From assembly GCA_900290095.1 (NCBI GenBank), contig OKQS01000003.1:62001-126000 (forward strand): 64,000 nt of DNA, given 5' to 3'. This document shows positions 62,395-64,000 of the stretch, one piece after another (within the stretch, counting starts at the first letter, position 1; each line of letters begins with the position of its first letter). The notes beneath the pieces were generated by a model. That model did no database searches, had not been told where the DNA came from, and worked only from the letters and a program-made list of their open reading frames with translations. The DNA is from Khoudiadiopia massiliensis (GTDB lineage: Bacteria; Bacillota; Clostridia; Tissierellales; Peptoniphilaceae). The translations under genes were made by a program, and so were the position numbers.

Positions 62395-63600
62395 TTATTT
62401 TTTTGTTGTTATCACGTCCTGTTCTTTTACTGACTGTTGCTTCAAAATCTGCTTGTGTCGGTCTGTCAGTTTCGCATGGTCGAGAATGTCTTTTACAACC
62501 TGCGTCTGGTTGATTTCATCAAGTTTAATCGCAACCTTTAAGGTCGGGGCAACTTGATGAGATAGCCAGTTCAGCGTCCTTTGGAAGGAGTAAGGCTCTG
62601 GTTTTGTGGTTAGTTTTAATCGTTCACGATTGTTCCCAATAAACCAAGCCCATTCTTCATTCAGTTTCCAATCAGAACGAGGTTTGGAATCGTCTTTATC
62701 TACAAAACGGATATACCGATTGATAATTTTAAAGGCGGTATGCTCTGGATTGTCATAGACGAGTAAATCACGGACTGCATAATAGGCACGCTCATTTTTC
62801 AATCGAATCTCAAAACGGTTTTTTACTTCTGCGTCTTCAATGGGAATATCATTTTTCTTGTACTGCTCGTAGTCCTTTTCATAGATACAGAAATAAACTT
62901 CACTTTGTAATGAACCGATATAGAGGGTGTTTCCCATACATTCCTTTTCCTCTTTGCGTACCAGTTCGCCACTGCGATAGCTTTTAAAACTGCGGAAGAC
63001 GGAGATACATTCTTCCTGTTGGCACTTTTCAGTGAGTACAGGGATATTCAAAATCCCTGTCTTATCGTTAATGGCAAGGTCAAGGCGTTTCATCACACCG
63101 CCAGCCACCAAAACGTCCATAAAGAACTCATACCAGCTTCTTTGTTGTGCCAGAAGATAGCTTTCAAATTGTCTGCACCCACGACCTTTCAATTCCACCA
63201 GAACTCCTTTGTCCAGTTCATGGGAGCAAAGGACGAATATGTCGCCTAAAGCATAATGCTCTGAATAAGAATAGAAACCATAGTCCTCATGAAGAAAATA
63301 GGACAGTTTCAGTTGTAAGATGTTTTCGACCACCTGCTGTACGTCTGTTGTCGGAAAGCGAATCCTTACATAATCAAACAGCATTTCAAGGGGAGCGTCG
63401 GGATTGAAGCGTTCCAGAGCTTCCCAAAGGGACTGCTGTAAATCCTCTGATGGCTTGACTTTTCCTGTTTCAATATCGCTTAGATACTGCCTTGTAATAC
63501 CAGTCGCAACAGCTAAACGGTTTTGAGATAGTCCATAAGCCAAGCGTTTTTCTTTTAAATGCTGTAACCAAGTTTGTTCATTCAGTAAAAATCCCTCCAA
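62395..63600 (-). CDS. orf20: Tn916 Orf20, MobT-family relaxase
   Basis: A 401-residue protein. An N-terminal XRE-like helix-turn-helix (LAVATGITRQYLSDIETGKVKPSE near residues 26-50) precedes a replication-initiator (Rep_trans) domain. Tn916 Orf20 nicks oriT, with Int giving strand specificity, and starts transfer. The adjacent oriT region lies directly upstream. Confidence 0.93.
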   Translation of the reverse strand: MEGFLLNEQTWLQHLKEKRLAYGLSQNRLAVATGITRQYLSDIETGKVKPSEDLQQSLWEALERFNPDAPLEMLFDYVRIRFPTTDVQQVVENILQLKLSYFLHEDYGFYSYSEHYALGDIFVLCSHELDKGVLVELKGRGCRQFESYLLAQQRSWYEFFMDVLVAGGVMKRLDLAINDKTGILNIPVLTEKCQQEECISVFRSFKSYRSGELVRKEEKECMGNTLYIGSLQSEVYFCIYEKDYEQYKKNDIPIEDAEVKNRFEIRLKNERAYYAVRDLLVYDNPEHTAFKIINRYIRFVDKDDSKPRSDWKLNEEWAWFIGNNRERLKLTTKPEPYSFQRTLNWLSHQVAPTLKVAIKLDEINQTQVVKDILDHAKLTDRHKQILKQQSVKEQDVITTKK

Positions 63601-63777
63601 TCAAAAAGGCGTATGTCAACTTTTAAAGCCCATTTGACATACGCTGAAATTTTGTAAATCCCTTGTAACCAAAGGATTTTCTAATGTTTTTTTGACTGTT
63701 TCCTGTCGATTTGTACCCCCCTGTTAGATACGGGGGGTTAAGTGCTGGCGTGGCTATTGCCACACCAGCCAGCAAGA
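63601..63777. other. oriT: Tn916-type origin of transfer region (oriT)
   Basis: The gap between orf20 and orf21 is the known position of oriT in Tn916. It contains three strong inverted repeats: GCGTATGTCAA (63609-63619) with TTGACATACGC (63634-63644), ACCCCCC (63715-63721) with GGGGGGT (63732-63738), and GCTGGCGTGGC (63744-63754) with GCCACACCAGC (63759-63769, one mismatch). These are typical relaxase-recognition hairpins. Confidence 0.75.
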
Positions 63778-64000
63778 TCAGTCCACACCTGCGACTTCCG
63801 CTTCGCACGTCGCCTGCGTGGACTGTCTGCTGTTGGATAACTTTTTAATTTCCTCCAAGAAATCATATCCTTTTGGTACAAGGGGAGTATAAAACTCTGA
63901 TATGACACTTGTTCCTACATCAACATAGCCACGACCTTTGATTCGCTTTAAGAAGAAATCCTTTTGTACGTCACTGCCAAACATCATGCCATAGCCCATT
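63778..64000 (-). CDS. orf21: Tn916 Orf21, FtsK/SpoIIIE-type coupling protein (C-terminal part)
   Basis: Only the last ~73 residues are in the window. The segment QKDFFLKRIKGRGYVDVGTSVISEFYTPLVPKGYDF matches the C-terminus of the Tn916 DNA-translocase/coupling ATPase. The start and Walker motifs lie beyond base 64000. Its 3' end contributes to an inverted repeat (near 63776-63825) next to oriT. Confidence 0.85.
   Translation of the reverse strand, partial: MGYGMMFGSDVQKDFFLKRIKGRGYVDVGTSVISEFYTPLVPKGYDFLEEIKKLSNSRQSTQATCEAEVAGVD

Larger units (their letters stand above)
48200..64000 (-). mobile_element. Tn916-family integrative conjugative element carrying tet(M), truncated by window end
   Basis: The gene order int-xis-orf8-orf7-orf9-orf6-tet(M)-orf12-orf13 to orf21 and the product sizes match Tn916 throughout. 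The right (integrase) end lies between about 48190 and 48230, where host small-protein coding sequence gives way to transposon sequence. The exact base is not certain because Tn916 inserts with variable coupling sequences. The distal part (orf22-orf24 and left end) is outside the window. The element is oriented with int nearest the host module at 47-48 kb. Confidence 0.95.

Noticed and set aside
1-64000. tRNA or rRNA genes
   Set aside because: No cloverleaf or conserved rRNA segment was recognised on either strand by reading; a tRNA scan would be decisive.

Overview
The window looks like a chromosome segment of a low- to moderate-GC anaerobic Bacillota (Firmicutes), most plausibly a Clostridia/Tissierellia-type organism. 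That is an inference from gene content (iron-sulfur type L-cysteine desulfidase, many amino-acid, peptide and polyamine uptake genes, several FtsX-type ABC systems, strong AGGAGG ribosome-binding sites). No rRNA, tRNA or other marker gene is present to fix the genus.

Layout. 1-3643: end of a branched-chain amino-acid ABC transporter operon (livJ 3' end, livH, livM, livG, livF). 3685-4102: a convergent intergenic gap filled by a tandem array of 53-55 bp hairpin-forming repeats. 4114-10173 (minus): apparent six-gene operon potABCD, polyphosphate kinase 2, MATE exporter. 10355-12832 (plus): a DAACS-family symporter with an L-cysteine desulfidase. 13042-14046: L-asparaginase. 14058-19105 (minus): an ABC ATPase/FtsX permease with its own response regulator and histidine kinase. 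19292-22027: C1B aminopeptidase, acyl carrier protein, a DUF4298 protein and an isochorismatase-like hydrolase. 22231-27535: a second ABC ATPase with a 1327-residue coiled-coil FtsX permease and a Nudix hydrolase. 27649-33880: DegV protein, GH13 alpha-glucosidase with a GPH-type sugar transporter, BrnQ, gamma-glutamylcyclotransferase. 34043-39224: a GpdQ-like metallophosphoesterase with a UgpB-A-E-C type ABC importer. 39325-44510 (minus): DUF3048 lipoprotein, a beta-hydroxyacid dehydrogenase, an SDR oxidoreductase, a DUF6056 membrane protein and a GtrB-type glycosyltransferase.

44589-48214 (minus) is a conspicuously AT-rich module: an FtsX-type ABC permease, its ATPase, and a gene for a small apparently secreted, cysteine-containing protein. 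It resembles bacteriocin/ABC-transporter cassettes. The 5' end of the small-protein gene is cut off by the end of a Tn916-family conjugative transposon.

From about 48200 to the end of the window lies that Tn916-like element, in the order int, xis, orf8, orf7, orf9, orf6, tet(M), orf12 leader, orf13-orf20, oriT region and the 3' end of orf21. The genes outward of orf21 (orf22-24) and the other transposon end are beyond the window. The tet(M) control region (promoter, two leader peptides, nested hairpins) is intact. The integrase, excisionase, relaxase and mating-pore genes are all full length in the part that is visible.
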